From contig NZ_JAHXBG010000007.1 in the NCBI RefSeq assembly GCF_020103725.1, positions 372,001 to 436,000 on the forward strand: a DNA stretch of 64,000 nt. Reading direction: 5' to 3'. This document shows, piece after piece, positions 62,403 to 64,000 of the stretch. The notes under the pieces are model-generated. The model did no database searches, was not told the origin of the DNA, and worked only from the letters and a program-made list of their open reading frames with translations. A program made the translations under genes and the position numbers. Origin of the DNA: Hyalangium gracile. GTDB taxonomy: Bacteria > Myxococcota > Myxococcia > Myxococcales > Myxococcaceae. Position 1 is the stretch's first letter. The number at the start of each line of letters is the position of its first letter.

Positions 62403-64000
62403 TCAGAAGTTCACGACGAGCCGGTCCCAGGTCGCGCTCATGGGGACCTCGAGCACTCCGTCCTTCATGGAGCCCAGCTCCAGCGCGCCCGTGACCGAGC
62501 GCACCCCCTTGACGCCGTAGATGAACAGCGTCTCCCGCTGGCGCGTGAGGGGCAGGTTGCCCTGGACCTTCCGCTCCACCCAGAAGCGTCCCCGGTCCAT
62601 GCCCCCGGTGAGGATGGAGGTCCGGGAGGCCCCGTACCCGTCGCCCTCGTCCTCGTAGAGCCGCGTGCGCAGGTCCGGGCCGGCGTGGATGTGCCACTCG
62701 AGGTAGTCCCAGTTGGCCGTCGTCGTGTGCGGCGCCGGCTTCGTGAGCGCGATGGCTCCTCCGGCCCGCAGCCACACGGGCACCGTGTCCAGCGGGCCGT
62801 CGGCGATGACGTGCTGGCCTCCCTCCCGCACCGCGCAGGCCCTCTCCAGGTTGGGCCACTCCAGCCACTGGCCCTTCGGCAGGTACACCATCCGCCTGGT
62901 GTGGCCCGGCTTCGTGATGGGCGCCACCAGCAGCTCCCTCCCGAAGAGGAACTGATCGAACGCGCGCAGCGCATCCAGGTCCGCCGGATCCAGCATGAGC
63001 AGCGGCCGCATCACCGGCAGCCCCGTCTCCGCCGCCTCCTGCATCAACGAGTACAGCGTGGGCAGCAGCCGGTACCGCCGCTCCATCGCCTCCTTCGCCA
63101 GCGCCAGGTGCTTGTCTCCGAAGCGCCAGGGCTCCTGGAAGGGCATCGGCTTGGCCGCGTGGTTGCGCATCAGCGGATAGAACGTCCCCAGCTGGGTCCA
63201 CCGCGCCATCAGGTCCGCGCTCGGGCGGCCGATGAAGCCGGGGATGTCCACGCCCGTGAACGCCACCCCCGACAGCCCCAGGCCCATGAGCATCGGCATC
63301 GACAGCTCCAGGTGCTCCCAGTGGCTCGAGTTGTCTCCCGTCCACGCCGCCGCGTAGCGCTGCATGCCCGCATACCCCGCGCGCGTCAGCAGGAAGGGCC
63401 GGCGCTGCGGCGCGTACTGGCGGAAGCCCTCGAAGGCCGCCTTCGTCATCGCCAGCCCGTAGACGTTGTGCACCTCCAGGTGCCGCCGCTTCCCGTGCCT
63501 GGCCGCGTACGGCAGCGTCTTGCCCTCGCGCCGCCTGGCCTCCTCCATCCGCCCGCCCGTGGCCGCCACGCTCCCCGAGGCCTCGAGCAGCTCGAAGCAC
63601 GCCGGCTCGTTCATGTCGTTCCAGAAGCCCGCGATGCCCTGCTCGAGGAACTCCTGGTGCCAGTTGCCCCACCAGCGCTGCACCTCCTCGCGGGTGAAGT
63701 CCGGGAACACCGCTGGCCGCGCCCACACCTCGCCCACCAGCACGTCCCCGCTGTCGGCGCGCACCAGGTAGTCCTGGGCCTTCGCCTCCTCGTACGTGAC
63801 GTAGCCGGGCTCGGCCTTCACGTTGGGGTTGATGATGGGCACCAGGCGCACGCCCGCGCCGGCCGCCTCGCGCGTGAGCCCCTGCGGATCCGGGAACCGC
63901 GTGCGATCCCACGTCCACACCTTGTAGGCGTCCAGGTAGTCGATATCGAGGTACACCGCGTCCAGCGGCAGCCCGCGCGAGCGGTACGCCTGGATGACGC
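62403..64000 (-). CDS. GH31 glycoside hydrolase (alpha-glucosidase type), C-terminal part
   Basis: The 5' end lies beyond the window; 532 codons are visible. The catalytic nucleophile is in GFWNDMNEPACFEL and the acid/base Asp in WTGDNSSHW. Further GH31 features are YLDIDYLDAYKVWTWDRTRF and FPDPQG, the first strand of the (beta/alpha)8 barrel, and GVDIPGFIGRPSADLMARW. C-terminal beta domains close the protein. It would cleave terminal alpha-linked sugars; alpha-glucosidase or alpha-xylosidase cannot be decided. The reading frame is open to the window edge and the apparent start at 63956 is not real. Confidence 0.93.
   Translation of the reverse strand, partial: VIQAYRSRGLPLDAVYLDIDYLDAYKVWTWDRTRFPDPQGLTREAAGAGVRLVPIINPNVKAEPGYVTYEEAKAQDYLVRADSGDVLVGEVWARPAVFPDFTREEVQRWWGNWHQEFLEQGIAGFWNDMNEPACFELLEASGSVAATGGRMEEARRREGKTLPYAARHGKRRHLEVHNVYGLAMTKAAFEGFRQYAPQRRPFLLTRAGYAGMQRYAAAWTGDNSSHWEHLELSMPMLMGLGLSGVAFTGVDIPGFIGRPSADLMARWTQLGTFYPLMRNHAAKPMPFQEPWRFGDKHLALAKEAMERRYRLLPTLYSLMQEAAETGLPVMRPLLMLDPADLDALRAFDQFLFGRELLVAPITKPGHTRRMVYLPKGQWLEWPNLERACAVREGGQHVIADGPLDTVPVWLRAGGAIALTKPAPHTTTANWDYLEWHIHAGPDLRTRLYEDEGDGYGASRTSILTGGMDRGRFWVERKVQGNLPLTRQRETLFIYGVKGVRSVTGALELGSMKDGVLEVPMSATWDRLVVNF

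Overview
This window is very GC-rich, densely coded DNA from the chromosome of a myxobacterium, most likely Myxococcales/Cystobacterineae (an inference from gene content, not from a database match). The supporting signs are a long RpoD in an rpsU-yqeY-dnaG-rpoD cluster, several HEAT and TPR proteins, a Ser/Thr kinase fused to an AAA/TPR module, kelch-type lipoproteins, a sigma-54 activator beside an ECF sigma factor, many two-component proteins, an OmpA protein with thrombospondin type 3 repeats, and a protein resembling the myxobacterial MXAN_5187 family. I see no insertion sequence, prophage, CRISPR array or integrase. Antisense frames are open over long stretches because of the GC bias and have been ignored.

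Layout. 1-4.9 kb: a cut-off DUF2760 gene, tRNA-Ala(CGC) with promoter and terminator, a membrane-spanning TPR protein, heme O synthase (ctaB) and a cupredoxin-like lipoprotein. 4.9-7.7 kb: a minus-strand operon of Spy-like protein, small membrane protein, OmpR-type regulator and His-rich sensor kinase. 7.9-11.9 kb: cold-shock protein, a highly charged 64-residue protein, cupin, RecX, and a divergent aldo/keto reductase-LysR pair. 12.0-28.9 kb: a long minus-strand run with kinase-AAA-TPR protein, 1112-residue HEAT protein, sigma-54 activator, ECF sigma factor, kelch lipoprotein, CpdB/UshA-type nucleotidase and a second kelch lipoprotein.

29.1-35.5 kb: DUF808 membrane protein, tRNA-Ile2(CAU), then rpoD, dnaG, yqeY and rpsU. 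35.6-42.6 kb: HEAT protein, FHA-GGDEF diguanylate cyclase, asparaginase, a DsbA-like lipoprotein, a DUF4388 protein and truD. 42.7-50.1 kb: an OmpA/DUF4398 pair divergent from a HEAT/DUF1460 pair, a zinc-ribbon protein, a single-domain response regulator, the ribosome-hibernation factor and a two-TM sensor-like protein. 50.1-57.5 kb: a five-gene minus-strand operon headed by a class A penicillin-binding protein, with FG-GAP, solute-binding and histidine-kinase genes translationally coupled or closely spaced. 57.5-64 kb: the largest non-coding stretch, a GAF-PAS histidine kinase, exonuclease III, a GMC oxidoreductase and the 3' part of a GH31 glycosidase.

Much of the window concerns the cell envelope and signalling. 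The most interesting groups are the PBP1A operon ending in an orphan NtrY-like kinase, the metal-sensor-like operon in which both kinase and Spy-like partner carry His/Trp/Gly-rich juxtamembrane segments, and the 12-25 kb regulatory run.
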